Of a stretch of DNA of 10,000 nt, positions 1 through 8,033 are shown piece by piece. Where the stretch lies: contig VEPB01000152.1 of NCBI GenBank assembly GCA_012026715.1, forward strand, positions 1 through 10,000, written 5' to 3'. The stretch comes from Methylococcaceae bacterium. Lineage in GTDB: Bacteria; Pseudomonadota; Gammaproteobacteria; Methylococcales; Methylococcaceae. The translations under genes and the position numbers were made by a program. The notes below the pieces were generated by a model that worked only from the letters and a program-made list of their open reading frames with translations, did no database searches and had not been told where the DNA came from. The stretch's first letter is position 1; every line of letters begins with the position of its first letter.

Positions 1-168
1 GGCTATTTCCTCGCCAAGCCCCAGGGCATTTCCTGGGAGCTGCAACACGGTTTCAGCCTGGGCATCAGCGTGTTCGCACTTCTTCCCCTACTGGGTCTCG
101 GCGGCCTGGTCATGGTCAAACGGCGCTGGCGTCCCACCTGGGGCGCCGTGACGGGAGCTCGGGTATGA
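1..168 (+). CDS. C-terminal fragment of a NarK/NasA-type nitrate transporter (MFS)
   Basis: The reading frame is open from base 1 and stops at TGA 166-168, giving 55 residues; the 5' part lies outside the window. The fragment has one clear hydrophobic helix (FSLGISVFALLPLLGLGGLVMV) followed at once by a basic cytoplasmic tail (KRRWRPTWGAVTGARV). This is how an MFS permease ends after its twelfth helix. The RRWRxTWGA tail resembles, from memory, the end of assimilatory nitrate transporters of the NarK/NasA group. The downstream PP2C-kinase fusion supports this, since the same pair (nasA then a Ser/Thr kinase gene) occurs in Pseudomonas nitrate-assimilation loci. Family membership as an MFS permease is fairly likely; nitrate as substrate is inferred from the tail and neighbour only. 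Confidence 0.6.
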   Translation, partial: GYFLAKPQGISWELQHGFSLGISVFALLPLLGLGGLVMVKRRWRPTWGAVTGARV

Positions 169-193
169 CGTTGTTGGTATGCTGGGCACATCG

Positions 194-209
194 CAGGCGA
201 TCAGGCGAT
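194..209. repeat. tandem 8-bp duplication CAGGCGAT x2 before the PP2C-kinase start
   Basis: Two perfect adjacent copies of CAGGCGAT (194-201 and 202-209) lie in the 51-base spacer between the transporter stop and the ATG at 220. They could be a short binding site or a chance slippage duplication; nothing else in the spacer decides between these. Confidence 0.5.
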
Positions 210-219
210 TCGCGAGTGG

Positions 220-1920
220 ATGACTGAACCAGTACTGAACATTCGTGCGGCTTACGCGTCCCGCCAGGGGCGCCGGCCGGACAACCAGGACTTCGCCGGC
301 ATCAGCCACCCGCGGGATCGTGAGCTGGCTTTGCACGGCGCGGTTCTGGCCGTGGCGGACGGCATGGGCGGCGCGGCCGGCGGCCGGGTCGCCGCCGAGC
401 TGTGCGTGCGTTGTTTCCTGGAAGCCTGGTACGCACTTCCGGAAACCCTGGGCATGGAGAGCCGGGTGGCGCGCGCACTGGTTTCGGTCAACCGATGGAT
501 CCACGACCTCGGCCGGCGCGCGCCCGAACTGGCCGGGATGGGCTGCGCCTTCAGCGCGCTCATCCTGCGCGGCCGCCGGGCCTACCTCGTGCACGTGGGG
601 GACTCCCGTGTCTACCGGCTGCGGGGCGACAGCGTCGAACAACTGTCCGAAGACCACAACCTGAGCGGTCCGGATCGCCGCCACATTCTCTCCCGGGCGA
701 TCGGCCTGGACGCCGACCTGCGCATCGATTACCAGGAAATCCCCCTCGAACCCCACGACCGCTTCCTGCTGTGCAGCGACGGCTTGTACGAGGCGCTGCA
801 GCCAGCCGAGATCGGCCGTATCCTGATGGAGCGGACCACCGCGGACGCCACCGCGGCGACGCTCGCCGACCAAGCCCTGGACCAGGGTGGCGGCGACAAC
901 ATCACCGCCTTGGTGGGGGATGTCCTCAGCCTGCCGGAAGCCGACCGGCGCTCCATTCGCGATTACATCGCGGCGTTGCCGCTGCGGGAGGTACCGACGG
1001 CAGGCTCCGCCGTCGACGGTTTCCTGCTGAAGCAGCGCCTCTCCACAGGCCGATACAGCGTGTTGTTTCTGGCCGAAGACCTGATTGACCGCCGGACCGT
1101 CGTGCTCAAGTTTCCCCAACCGCGAGTCGCAACGGAACAGGAATACTGCGACGCCTTCCTGCGCGAAGCCTGGATCGGAGCACGCACGCGCAGCCACTGG
1201 GTCGCCGAGGTACTGGAGCAGCCGGCCAGCCGCCAGTCCTGCCTGTATTCGGTGATGCCCCACTATCCCGGTCGCACCCTCGAACAACATCTGGCGAGGG
1301 GGACGCCCTGCTCCCTGGAATGGGGCATCGACCTGGCACTGAAGCTGTGCAAGGCGGTCCACGCCCTGCATCGCCAGCAAATCGTGCACCGCGACATCAA
1401 GCCGGAGAACATCCAGCTCACCGCGGACGGCGGATTAAAGCTGCTGGACCTGGGAATCGCCCGGCTGCCGGCCTGGGACGAGGATGCCGCCGAAGCGGTT
1501 CCCGGCACGCCCAGCTACATGGCCCCGGAATTGTTCCGCGGCGAGCGCGGCAGCACCGCCAGCGACGTGTTCGCCGTCGGCGTGACGCTCTACCGGATGT
1601 TCAGCCACGCCTATCCCTTTGGCGAGATCGAGCCTTTCAGTTCACCCCGCTTCACCCTGCCCAAACCGCTGACGCAGCACCGGCCGGACCTGCCGTCCTG
1701 GCTGGACGACCTTCTTGCCCGCGCGCTAGCGGTCGATCCTGCGAAACGCCCGGCCGACACGGTGGAACTCGGGTACGAACTGGAAACCGGCCTGGCGCGG
1801 GCCGGCGGCAAGCGCATCCCCAGTCGCTCCCCCCCGCTCTACGAACGCAATCCGCTGTTGTTCTGGAAACTGACCACGCTGGCGCTGCTGCTGGCCTTGC
1901 TGGCCTGCTTGTATCCGTAA
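220..1920 (+). CDS. bifunctional PP2C-family phosphatase / Hanks-type Ser/Thr protein kinase, membrane-anchored
   Basis: A 566-residue protein with two signalling domains. The N-terminal PP2C domain (about 8-240) shows RRPDNQD, ADGMGG with metal ligand Asp47, VGDSR with Asp128, CSDG with Asp187 and GGGDN with Asp226, so phosphatase activity on phospho-Ser/Thr is expected. The kinase domain (about 270-530) has Lys297 in VVLKF, helix-C Glu316, HRDIKPEN with catalytic Asp392 and Asn397, DLG with Asp410 in place of DFG, and a GTPSYMAPE activation segment. The glycine-rich loop is degenerate: around 274-281 only Gly277 remains of the usual three glycines. One hydrophobic helix (about 546-564) at the extreme C-terminus should hold the protein to the inner membrane with both domains in the cytoplasm. 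ATG 220 is the first ATG after the transporter stop. Its ribosome-binding site is weak (GAG at 214), which fits translation coupled to the upstream gene. In Pseudomonas the equivalent gene lies between nasA and nirB, suggesting a role in nitrate assimilation; the substrate is unknown. Confidence 0.93.
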   Translation: MTEPVLNIRAAYASRQGRRPDNQDFAGISHPRDRELALHGAVLAVADGMGGAAGGRVAAELCVRCFLEAWYALPETLGMESRVARALVSVNRWIHDLGRRAPELAGMGCAFSALILRGRRAYLVHVGDSRVYRLRGDSVEQLSEDHNLSGPDRRHILSRAIGLDADLRIDYQEIPLEPHDRFLLCSDGLYEALQPAEIGRILMERTTADATAATLADQALDQGGGDNITALVGDVLSLPEADRRSIRDYIAALPLREVPTAGSAVDGFLLKQRLSTGRYSVLFLAEDLIDRRTVVLKFPQPRVATEQEYCDAFLREAWIGARTRSHWVAEVLEQPASRQSCLYSVMPHYPGRTLEQHLARGTPCSLEWGIDLALKLCKAVHALHRQQIVHRDIKPENIQLTADGGLKLLDLGIARLPAWDEDAAEAVPGTPSYMAPELFRGERGSTASDVFAVGVTLYRMFSHAYPFGEIEPFSSPRFTLPKPLTQHRPDLPSWLDDLLARALAVDPAKRPADTVELGYELETGLARAGGKRIPSRSPPLYERNPLLFWKLTTLALLLALLACLYP

Positions 1921-2084
1921 CGGCTTCCGACTCAAATCGGCCCCGCCATCAATCCTGGCAGAACCAAGCCGCCGGCTTGAACCTAAGGGATTGGGGTTGC
2001 TCAAGGATTGGCGCGATCATAGGCCGATTCGACCGGCCGGGGCGGGGTTGCGGCGCGCCCTGAGTTTCCGGCCAGTCGTGTTAC
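1921..2084. other. convergent intergenic spacer with short hairpins
   Basis: The + strand kinase gene and the - strand cusC gene end facing each other across 164 bases. Two short perfect inverted repeats are visible: AAGCCG/CGGCTT at 1966-1978, and GGCCG/CGGCC at 2022-2038 with a 7-base loop. Neither is followed by a T run on either strand, so a standard rho-independent terminator cannot be called. No small gene is seen. Confidence 0.4.
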
Positions 2085-3302
2085 TCACGGCGTTTCACCG
2101 ACAATCCCTTCCAACCGGGCCAAGGCCTTCTCGTGCTCGGCCATTTCGCTGTGGAATTCCAGCTCGTTTTCCTGCAGGGTCAGCAGGCTGTTGAGCAGCG
2201 TGAGAAAGTCCACCTTGCCCACGGCGTAGCTGGCCTGCGCCGAGGACAGGGTGAGGCGTGACTGGGGAATGATGGCGTCCCGCAGCAGTTTCACCAGCTT
2301 CTCGGCCCGCTCGGCCTGGGCCAGGTTGTCCCTGACCCTGAACAGCAACTCTTGCCGCAGGGCTTGCAGATCCTGAAACGAGGCCTCGCGCCCGGCCACG
2401 GCCTCGTTCACCCCCTGCCGCTGTTTGCTGGCGAAGTAGAGCGGCACCTTGACGTTGAGCATAAGCTGATAGCCGTTGGCTTTCATGGCGGTGTCGTACA
2501 TGCCCCGCGCATCCAGTTCGAAGTCCGGGTAATACTCCCGCTTGGCCAGGGCGATGGCCTGGTCGCCGCGCTCCAGGGTCTTTTGTTGGCCATGGAGCAA
2601 GGGCGCAGACTGGTCCACCAGCGCATTCATTTCTTCCGGCGAGTGGCGCAGGGGGGTGAACTCGATCTCGCCGGGCGGCGCCAGCGGGTCATTGGGCAGC
2701 CGGTTCAGGATGCGGTTGCTGCCGGCGTGGAGGGACTGCCGCTTCTGTTCCAGCGACGCCAGCCGGGCCAGCAGACGTGAGATCTCGGTCTGCGCCCGCA
2801 GCACGTCCTGTTGGGCCGCCTGGCCGACGGAGTAGCGCGACTGGGCGGTGTCCTCGAACTCCTCCAGCAGCAGCTTGGTTTTGCCAAGGACGTCGATGGA
2901 ATCGTGGATATAGTGCAGGTCGTAGTAGGCCTCCTTGAGACCGGCGATGACCGCCAAGCGGGTCGCCAGGTAGTCCTGCTCCATGCGGTCGGCGTCGCGC
3001 GAGGCGATCTCCCCCTTCAGCCCCAGTTTGCCGGGAAATGGAAGCTCCTGGCTCACCCCGTACATGGCCTGGCGTTCCGGCGCCATGTCCTTGTAGCCGA
3101 CGATCAGCTTGGGGTCGGGCAGCGTCTGCACCTGGGGAATCACCGCTCTGGCCGATTCCCAGCGTTGCAGGGCGGCCTGGATGTCCGGGTTGCGCTCCTG
3201 CGCTTCCCGGATCAACTGCGGCAACAACGAAGGTTGGCCGTGCGCCTGAGCCACCGCCAACGGGGCCCCGAGCAGAACAGCCCAGATCAGCAGGGATTTC
3301 AT
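2085..3302 (-). CDS. cusC: TolC-family outer-membrane channel of a Cus/Czc-type metal efflux system
   Basis: A 405-residue outer-membrane factor that should form the trimeric exit duct for metal ions pumped by CusA. Residues 1 to about 19 (MKSLLIWAVLLGAPLAVAQA) are a signal peptide with an AQA cleavage site. Unlike E. coli CusC there is no lipobox cysteine, so the protein is probably not a lipoprotein. The mature part shows the two TolC-type halves: an ERNPDIQAA helix start, LPDPK and ELPFPGKL at the strand/helix junction, long amphipathic helices, then a second half with REYYPDFEL and KVPLYF. Length is in the normal range for metal-type TolC proteins. The frame is open far upstream inside cusA, but ATG 3302 is chosen because it precedes the signal peptide, has GAGG about ten bases upstream and overlaps the cusA stop in ATGA, implying coupled translation. 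The family is secure; the symbol rests on the neighbouring cusA. Confidence 0.9.
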   Translation of the reverse strand: MKSLLIWAVLLGAPLAVAQAHGQPSLLPQLIREAQERNPDIQAALQRWESARAVIPQVQTLPDPKLIVGYKDMAPERQAMYGVSQELPFPGKLGLKGEIASRDADRMEQDYLATRLAVIAGLKEAYYDLHYIHDSIDVLGKTKLLLEEFEDTAQSRYSVGQAAQQDVLRAQTEISRLLARLASLEQKRQSLHAGSNRILNRLPNDPLAPPGEIEFTPLRHSPEEMNALVDQSAPLLHGQQKTLERGDQAIALAKREYYPDFELDARGMYDTAMKANGYQLMLNVKVPLYFASKQRQGVNEAVAGREASFQDLQALRQELLFRVRDNLAQAERAEKLVKLLRDAIIPQSRLTLSSAQASYAVGKVDFLTLLNSLLTLQENELEFHSEMAEHEKALARLEGIVGETP

Positions 3303-6300
3303 GACGGTAATCCTCGCGGGTCGGTGGAGGGTCGCCGGCGGATGGCATGCCCCTTGACCAGGGCGTAGATCGCCGGGATGACGATCAGGGTCAGCAGGGT
3401 GGATGAGACCATCCCACCCACCATGGGCGCGGCGATGCGGCGCATCACCTCCGATCCGGTCCCGCTGCCCCACATGATGGGCAACAGGCCCGCCATGATG
3501 GCGACCACCGTCATCATCTTGGGCCGCACCCGCTCGACGGCGCCTTCCTGAATGGCGCCATACAAATCGGCCATGGCCAGTTCCCGCCCCTCCCCCAGGG
3601 CGAGAGATCTGGCCTTTTCCAGGGCATGGTCCAGATAGATCAGCATGACCACCCCCGTCTCCGCGGCCACCCCAGCCAGGGCGATGAAGCCGATCGCCAC
3701 GGCGACGCTGAGGTTGTAGCCCAGCCACACCATCAGCCAAATGCCCCCCACCAGGGCGAAGGGCAGCGAAAGCATGACGATCAGGGTCTCGGCGATCCGC
3801 TTGAAATTAAGGTAGAGCAGCAGAAAGATGGTCAGCAAGGTCATGGGGACCACGATCTTCAGCTTGGCCTTGGCCCGCTCCATGTACTCGAACTGGCCGC
3901 TCCAGGCGAGGTAGTAGCCGGGCGGAAACTTCACCTGGTCCTGCACCGCCCTGCGGGCCTCGTCCACGTAGCCGCCGATGTCGCGGCCGCGGATGTCGAT
4001 GAAGATGTAGGCGGACAGCAAGGCATTTTCGGTGCGGATGACTGGCGGTCCCTGGCCCAGGCCGACGCTCGCCAGCTGGCCGATCGGGATCATGGCGCCG
4101 GAGGGAACCGGAACCAGCACCTGGGTGGCGATGGCGTCCGGCGTGTCGCGCAGCTCGCGGGGATAGCGCACAATGACGCCGTAGCGTTCCCGCCCCTCCA
4201 CCGTGGTCGTGACCGTCTCGCCGCCCAGCGCGGTGCCGATGACATCCTGCAGGTCGCCGACGCTCAGGCCATAGCGGGCCAGGGCCAGCCGGTCCGGTTC
4301 GATGGTCAGGTAGTAGCCGCCGGTGATGCGTTCCGCGTAGGCGCTGCTGGTGCCGGGGACGGTCTTGACCGTCGCCTCGATCTCTTTCGCCAGCCGTTCG
4401 ATCTCGTCCAGGTCCTTGCCGAACACCTTGACGCCGATGGGGGTGCGGATGCCGGTGGACAGCATGTCGATGCGCGCCTTGATGGGCATGGTCCAGGCGT
4501 TGCTGACTCCGGGGATTTGCAGGGCCTTGTCCATTTCGGCGATGAGCGTGTCGAGGGTCTGCCCCGGCCGCCATTGACTGTCCGGCTTGAGGTTGACGAC
4601 GGTCTCGAACATTTCCAAGGGCGCCGGGTCGGTGGCGGTGGCGGCCCGGCCGGCCTTGCCGAACACCGATTCCACCTCGGGGAAGCTCTTGATGATGCGG
4701 TTCTGGGTCTGCATCAGTTCCGCCGCCTTGGTCACCGAAAGCCCTGGCAGCGTGGTGGGCATGTACAGCAGGGTGCCTTCGTTCAAGGTCGGCATGAACT
4801 CGCTCCCCAGACGGCTGGCGGGTGGGATGGACGCCGCCAGGGCAATGATCGCGAGGAGCACCGTCGACTTCTTCCAGCGCAGGACCAGCCGGATCACCGG
4901 ACGGTAGAGCCAGATCAGCAGGCGGTTGATGGGATTCTTGTGCTCGGGAAGGATATGCCCGCGGATGAACAAGAACATCAGCACCGGCACCAGCGTCACC
5001 GACAGCAGCGCCGAGGCGCCCATGGCGAAGGTCTTGGTGTAGGCCAGCGGCTTGAACAGCCGGCCTTCCTGCTCCTCCAGGGCGAACACCGGCAGAAAGG
5101 AGACGGTGATGATCAGCAGGCTGAAGAACAGCGCCGGCCCCACCTCTTGCGCAGCCCGGATGACGACGGACAGCCGGTCTTCGTCGGGCGCGGCCCGTTC
5201 CAGGTGCTTGTGGGCGTTCTCGATCATCACGATGGCGGCGTCCACCATGGCGCCGATGGCGATGGCCACGCCGCCCAGGCTCATGATGTTGGAATTGATG
5301 CCCAGCGCCTGCATGACGATGAAGGCCATCAGCACGCCGATGGGCAGCATGACGATGGCCACCAGGGCGCTGCGCACATGGAACAGGAACACCACGCAGA
5401 CCAGGGCCACCACGAGGTTTTCCTCGATCAGCTTGGACCGCAGGTTGTCGATGGCGCGGTGGATCAGTTCGGCCCGGTTGTAGACCGAGACGATGGAGAC
5501 GTTGGCCGGCAGACCCGCGCCGATTTCCTTGATCTTGGCCTGCAGGTTGTGGATGACCTCCAGGGCGTTCTGGCCGTAGCGGGCCATGGCGATGCCGGCC
5601 ACCGCCTCGCCCTCGCCGTTGAGCTCGGTGATGCCTCGGCGCTCGTCGGGCCCCAGTTCGATGCGGGCCACATCCTTGAGCAAGACCGGGGTGCCCCCTT
5701 CCGCCTTCACCACCAGTTGTTCCAGATCGCCGATACCGCGCAGATAGCCCTTGCCGCGCACCATGTATTCGGTCTCGGTGATCTCCACCACCCGCCCGCC
5801 CACATCGCGGTTGCTGGCCCGGATCACCCGGCCGACCGCTTCCAGCGGGATGCGGAAACTCTGCAGCTTGCGCGGATCGACGATGACCTGATATTGCTTG
5901 ACGAAGCCGCCGACGCTGGCGACTTCGGCGACGCCATGAGCCTTGGTGAGCTGATAGCGGACGAACCAGTCCTGCATGCTGCGCAGCTCGGCCAGGGAAT
6001 ACTGGGCGCCCAGCACCACGTACTGGTAGATCCAGCCGACCCCCGTGGCATCCGGCCCCAGGCTGGGCGTCACGCCGCGCGGCAAGCGGCTGGAGGCGAA
6101 GTTGAGGTATTCCAGCACCCGCGACCGGGCCCAATAGATGTCGGTACCGTCCTCGAAAATGACATAGACGAAGGACGCCCCGAAGAAGGAAAAACCCCGG
6201 ACCACCTTGGACTTGGGCACGCTGAGCATGGACGTCGTCAACGGGTAGGTGACCTGATCCTCGACCACTTGGGGGGCCTGGCCGGAATATTCGGTGTAGA

Positions 6301-6445
6301 CGATGACCTGGGCGTCGGACAGGTCCGGCAGGGCGTCCAGGGGCGTTTCCAGCACGGCGAAGACGCCGGCGATGACCAGGCTCAGCGTTCCCAGCAGGAT
6401 CAGAAACGGGTTCCCGGCGGACCAGGCGATCAGGCGGGCCAGCAT
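3299..6445 (-). CDS. cusA: heavy-metal RND efflux pump, Cu(I)/Ag(I) CusA type
   Basis: A 1048-residue inner-membrane proton/metal antiporter that moves ions from periplasm or cytoplasm into the CusC channel; full family length with no break. The N-terminal helix and the DALPDLSDAQVIV start of the porter domain are typical of the heavy-metal RND branch. The TM4 motif GAMVDAAIVMIENAHK places Asp402 at the proton-relay aspartate (Asp405 in E. coli CusA). Three methionines align, by spacing and local context recalled from E. coli CusA, with its three-methionine site (Met573, Met623, Met672): Met562 in LLYMPTTLPG, Met612 in APLEM and Met661 in RIDML, 50 and 49 residues apart as in E. coli. This supports monovalent Cu/Ag over the divalent ions of CzcA. 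ATG 6445 is preceded by GAGGGGATGTGAG, which contains both the ribosome-binding site and the cusB stop; the spacer is 1 base. The 3' end overlaps cusC by 4 bases. Confidence 0.94.
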   Translation of the reverse strand: MLARLIAWSAGNPFLILLGTLSLVIAGVFAVLETPLDALPDLSDAQVIVYTEYSGQAPQVVEDQVTYPLTTSMLSVPKSKVVRGFSFFGASFVYVIFEDGTDIYWARSRVLEYLNFASSRLPRGVTPSLGPDATGVGWIYQYVVLGAQYSLAELRSMQDWFVRYQLTKAHGVAEVASVGGFVKQYQVIVDPRKLQSFRIPLEAVGRVIRASNRDVGGRVVEITETEYMVRGKGYLRGIGDLEQLVVKAEGGTPVLLKDVARIELGPDERRGITELNGEGEAVAGIAMARYGQNALEVIHNLQAKIKEIGAGLPANVSIVSVYNRAELIHRAIDNLRSKLIEENLVVALVCVVFLFHVRSALVAIVMLPIGVLMAFIVMQALGINSNIMSLGGVAIAIGAMVDAAIVMIENAHKHLERAAPDEDRLSVVIRAAQEVGPALFFSLLIITVSFLPVFALEEQEGRLFKPLAYTKTFAMGASALLSVTLVPVLMFLFIRGHILPEHKNPINRLLIWLYRPVIRLVLRWKKSTVLLAIIALAASIPPASRLGSEFMPTLNEGTLLYMPTTLPGLSVTKAAELMQTQNRIIKSFPEVESVFGKAGRAATATDPAPLEMFETVVNLKPDSQWRPGQTLDTLIAEMDKALQIPGVSNAWTMPIKARIDMLSTGIRTPIGVKVFGKDLDEIERLAKEIEATVKTVPGTSSAYAERITGGYYLTIEPDRLALARYGLSVGDLQDVIGTALGGETVTTTVEGRERYGVIVRYPRELRDTPDAIATQVLVPVPSGAMIPIGQLASVGLGQGPPVIRTENALLSAYIFIDIRGRDIGGYVDEARRAVQDQVKFPPGYYLAWSGQFEYMERAKAKLKIVVPMTLLTIFLLLYLNFKRIAETLIVMLSLPFALVGGIWLMVWLGYNLSVAVAIGFIALAGVAAETGVVMLIYLDHALEKARSLALGEGRELAMADLYGAIQEGAVERVRPKMMTVVAIMAGLLPIMWGSGTGSEVMRRIAAPMVGGMVSSTLLTLIVIPAIYALVKGHAIRRRPSTDPRGLPS

Positions 6446-6446
6446 C

Positions 6447-8033
6447 TCACATCCCCTCGTGGCCTGGGTGTTGGGCTGGTGGCGGTGTTACCGAAGGCGC
6501 AGGTGTCATAAGCCCCTCTCCTGCGGGAGAGGGGTTGGGGTAAAGGCCTGGAGCGCTTAACGCTTGCGGCAAAGCTGTTGAACCAAGTGGCGCTTCAGCC
6601 CTTACCCTGCCCTCTCCCGGAGGGAGAGGGTTCTTTGTTTCACCGACACTGGCGCCATGGGCATGGGCGCCAAAACTGTTCAAAGCCGCCCGCAGATTGC
6701 TTTCGGCATCGATGAGGAAGTTGGCGGCGACCACCACTTTTTCACCGCTACGCAGCCCATCCAGAACTTCCACCGTCTCATCGCCGCGCATGCCCAGCGT
6801 CACCGGCCGAGGCTCGAACCGCCCTTCGCCGCGCTCCACCAGAACCAGGGTCTGCTTGCCGCCGTCGAGCACGGACGAGCGGGGAACCACGAGGGCCTGG
6901 CGCGCCGCCGTGACCATTTCCACGTGGGCATACATCATGGGCTTCAGCAGCCCCCGGGGATTGGGCAGCTCAACGCGAACCTTGACCGTGCGGGTTTCCG
7001 GATTGAGGGTCGGATAGATGAAGGTGACCTTGCCGTTGAATGGCCGGCCGGGATAGGCATCCAGCATGACCCGCACTGACTGCCCGGCTGAAACCAGGCC
7101 GATTTCCTGCTCGTACACCTCGGCGATGACCCAGCCCGATGACAGGTCGGCGATCTTGAACAGGGTGTCCCCCGCCGCCGCCCGCATCCCGGACAGGGCC
7201 GTCTTCTCCATCACGATGCCCGTTGCCGGAGAGCGGATCACCAGGGTGCGCTGCGCCTTGCCCTGCTTTTCCAGGTTGCGGATCTCCGTTTCCGAGACGC
7301 CCCAGTTGCGCAGCTTCTCCAGGCCGCTCTGCGCCAATTCCCGGATGCTGTCCTGCATCCAGGGCTCGCTGTCGGCCAGCATGGCCTGGCCGTTCTTGGC
7401 GGTGATGTATTCACGCTGGGCGCTCAGAAGGTCCGGGCTGTAGAGATCGAACAGGGGTTGTCCTTGGGAGACCGGCTGACCGGTGGCGTTGACGTACAGC
7501 TTTTCGATGAAGCCATCGAACTTGAGGGCCACGGTGGAGAGCTTGCGCTCATCGGCCTCCACCACGCCGACGGCGTGCACAGTGCGGGAAATGTCGTCTT
7601 CACGGACCTCGGCCATGCGCACCCCCAGCTTCTGGATCTTGTCGGAACTGATCCTGACGAGGCTGTTGTCCACGCCGCCGGCTTCATCCGCATAGACAGG
7701 GATGTAGTCCATCCCCATGGAATCCTTTTTCGGGACCGGCGAGGTATCGCCCAGTCCCATGGGATTGCGGTAGTACAGGATCGTTCGCGGAGTCGCCGTA
7801 TCGCCGGCCTGGTCCTCGTCGAAGACCGGCACATAGTCCATCCCCATCTCGTCCTTGGTGGGCACCGACGAAGTCACCGCCGGATTCATCGGGTTGCGGT
7901 AAAAAAGAGGCCTGCGAGCCAGCGATGTGCTGCTATCCGCTGGCGCTCCCGACGGTTTGGCCGGCCACCAATGGTCGGCGGCAGCTCCCACCGCGGCGGC
8001 AATGACGACCGCGAGTAGCGTGGGTTTGTTCAT
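6447..8033 (-). CDS. cusB: periplasmic adaptor (membrane fusion) protein of the Cus efflux system, with duplicated metal-binding motif
   Basis: A 528-residue adaptor joining CusA to CusC and probably passing metal to the pump. An N-terminal hydrophobic segment (about 4-19) serves as signal or membrane anchor. Two copies of a heavy-metal-binding motif follow: YRNPM..MGMDYVPVF at 45-71 and YRNPM..MGMDYIPVY at 88-114. Each has three methionines and no cysteine. The body is a standard adaptor: barrel-sandwich strands (about 130-200), a short helical hairpin around LLSAQREYITAKNG, the SPATGIV lipoyl return strand, a beta-barrel with PTLNPETRTVKVRVE, and a membrane-proximal domain ending near FLIDAESNLRAAL. 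Residues from about 455 form a His/Pro-rich tail (GAHAHG..QHPGHEGM) into which about 41 repeat-derived residues (468-508) are inserted. The frame extends to 8090, but ATG 8033 is preferred: it precedes the signal sequence and has AGGAG/GAGG just upstream. Confidence 0.92.
   Translation of the reverse strand: MNKPTLLAVVIAAAVGAAADHWWPAKPSGAPADSSTSLARRPLFYRNPMNPAVTSSVPTKDEMGMDYVPVFDEDQAGDTATPRTILYYRNPMGLGDTSPVPKKDSMGMDYIPVYADEAGGVDNSLVRISSDKIQKLGVRMAEVREDDISRTVHAVGVVEADERKLSTVALKFDGFIEKLYVNATGQPVSQGQPLFDLYSPDLLSAQREYITAKNGQAMLADSEPWMQDSIRELAQSGLEKLRNWGVSETEIRNLEKQGKAQRTLVIRSPATGIVMEKTALSGMRAAAGDTLFKIADLSSGWVIAEVYEQEIGLVSAGQSVRVMLDAYPGRPFNGKVTFIYPTLNPETRTVKVRVELPNPRGLLKPMMYAHVEMVTAARQALVVPRSSVLDGGKQTLVLVERGEGRFEPRPVTLGMRGDETVEVLDGLRSGEKVVVAANFLIDAESNLRAALNSFGAHAHGASVGETKNPLPPGEGRVRAEAPLGSTALPQALSAPGLYPNPSPAGEGLMTPAPSVTPPPAQHPGHEGM
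6513..6630. repeat. inverted pair of REP-like palindromic elements inside cusB
   Basis: Element 1 has a perfect 9-bp stem CCCCTCTCC/GGAGAGGGG (6513-6521 and 6526-6534) with loop TGCG, followed by TGGGGTAAAGGC (6536-6547). Element 2 is in opposite orientation: a perfect 9-bp stem CCCTCTCCC/GGGAGAGGG (6610-6618 and 6622-6630), and its reverse complement continues with CAGGGTAAGGGC (6598-6609). The two share stem sequence and flank, so they are one repeat family placed head-to-head with a 50-base spacer, like REP doublets (BIMEs). Such elements are normally intergenic. Here both lie in the cusB coding frame and are translated on the - strand as NPLPPGEG and NPSPAGEG. Family-level naming is by resemblance only. 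Confidence 0.8.

Noticed and set aside
88..1389. A 433-codon - strand frame opposite the PP2C-kinase gene
   Set aside because: The + strand gene has all PP2C and kinase motifs; the antisense product has no recognisable domain.
3303..3740. N-terminal extension of the cusC frame by 146 codons
   Set aside because: The extension lies inside cusA in another frame, and a normal signal peptide with a ribosome-binding site starts at 3302.
3807..6134. A 775-codon open frame on the - strand within cusA
   Set aside because: An alternate frame of cusA in GC-rich DNA, Arg/Pro/Gly/His-rich and without motifs.
3299..6445. Assignment of the pump as CzcA (Co/Zn/Cd)
   Set aside because: All three methionines of the CusA metal site are present with the same spacing, which favours the Cu(I)/Ag(I) branch.
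3626..6511. A 961-codon open frame on the + strand opposite cusA
   Set aside because: It is antisense to a full-length, motif-complete CusA; its product is dominated by His, Asp, Gln and Gly from the complement of RND codons, with no domain.
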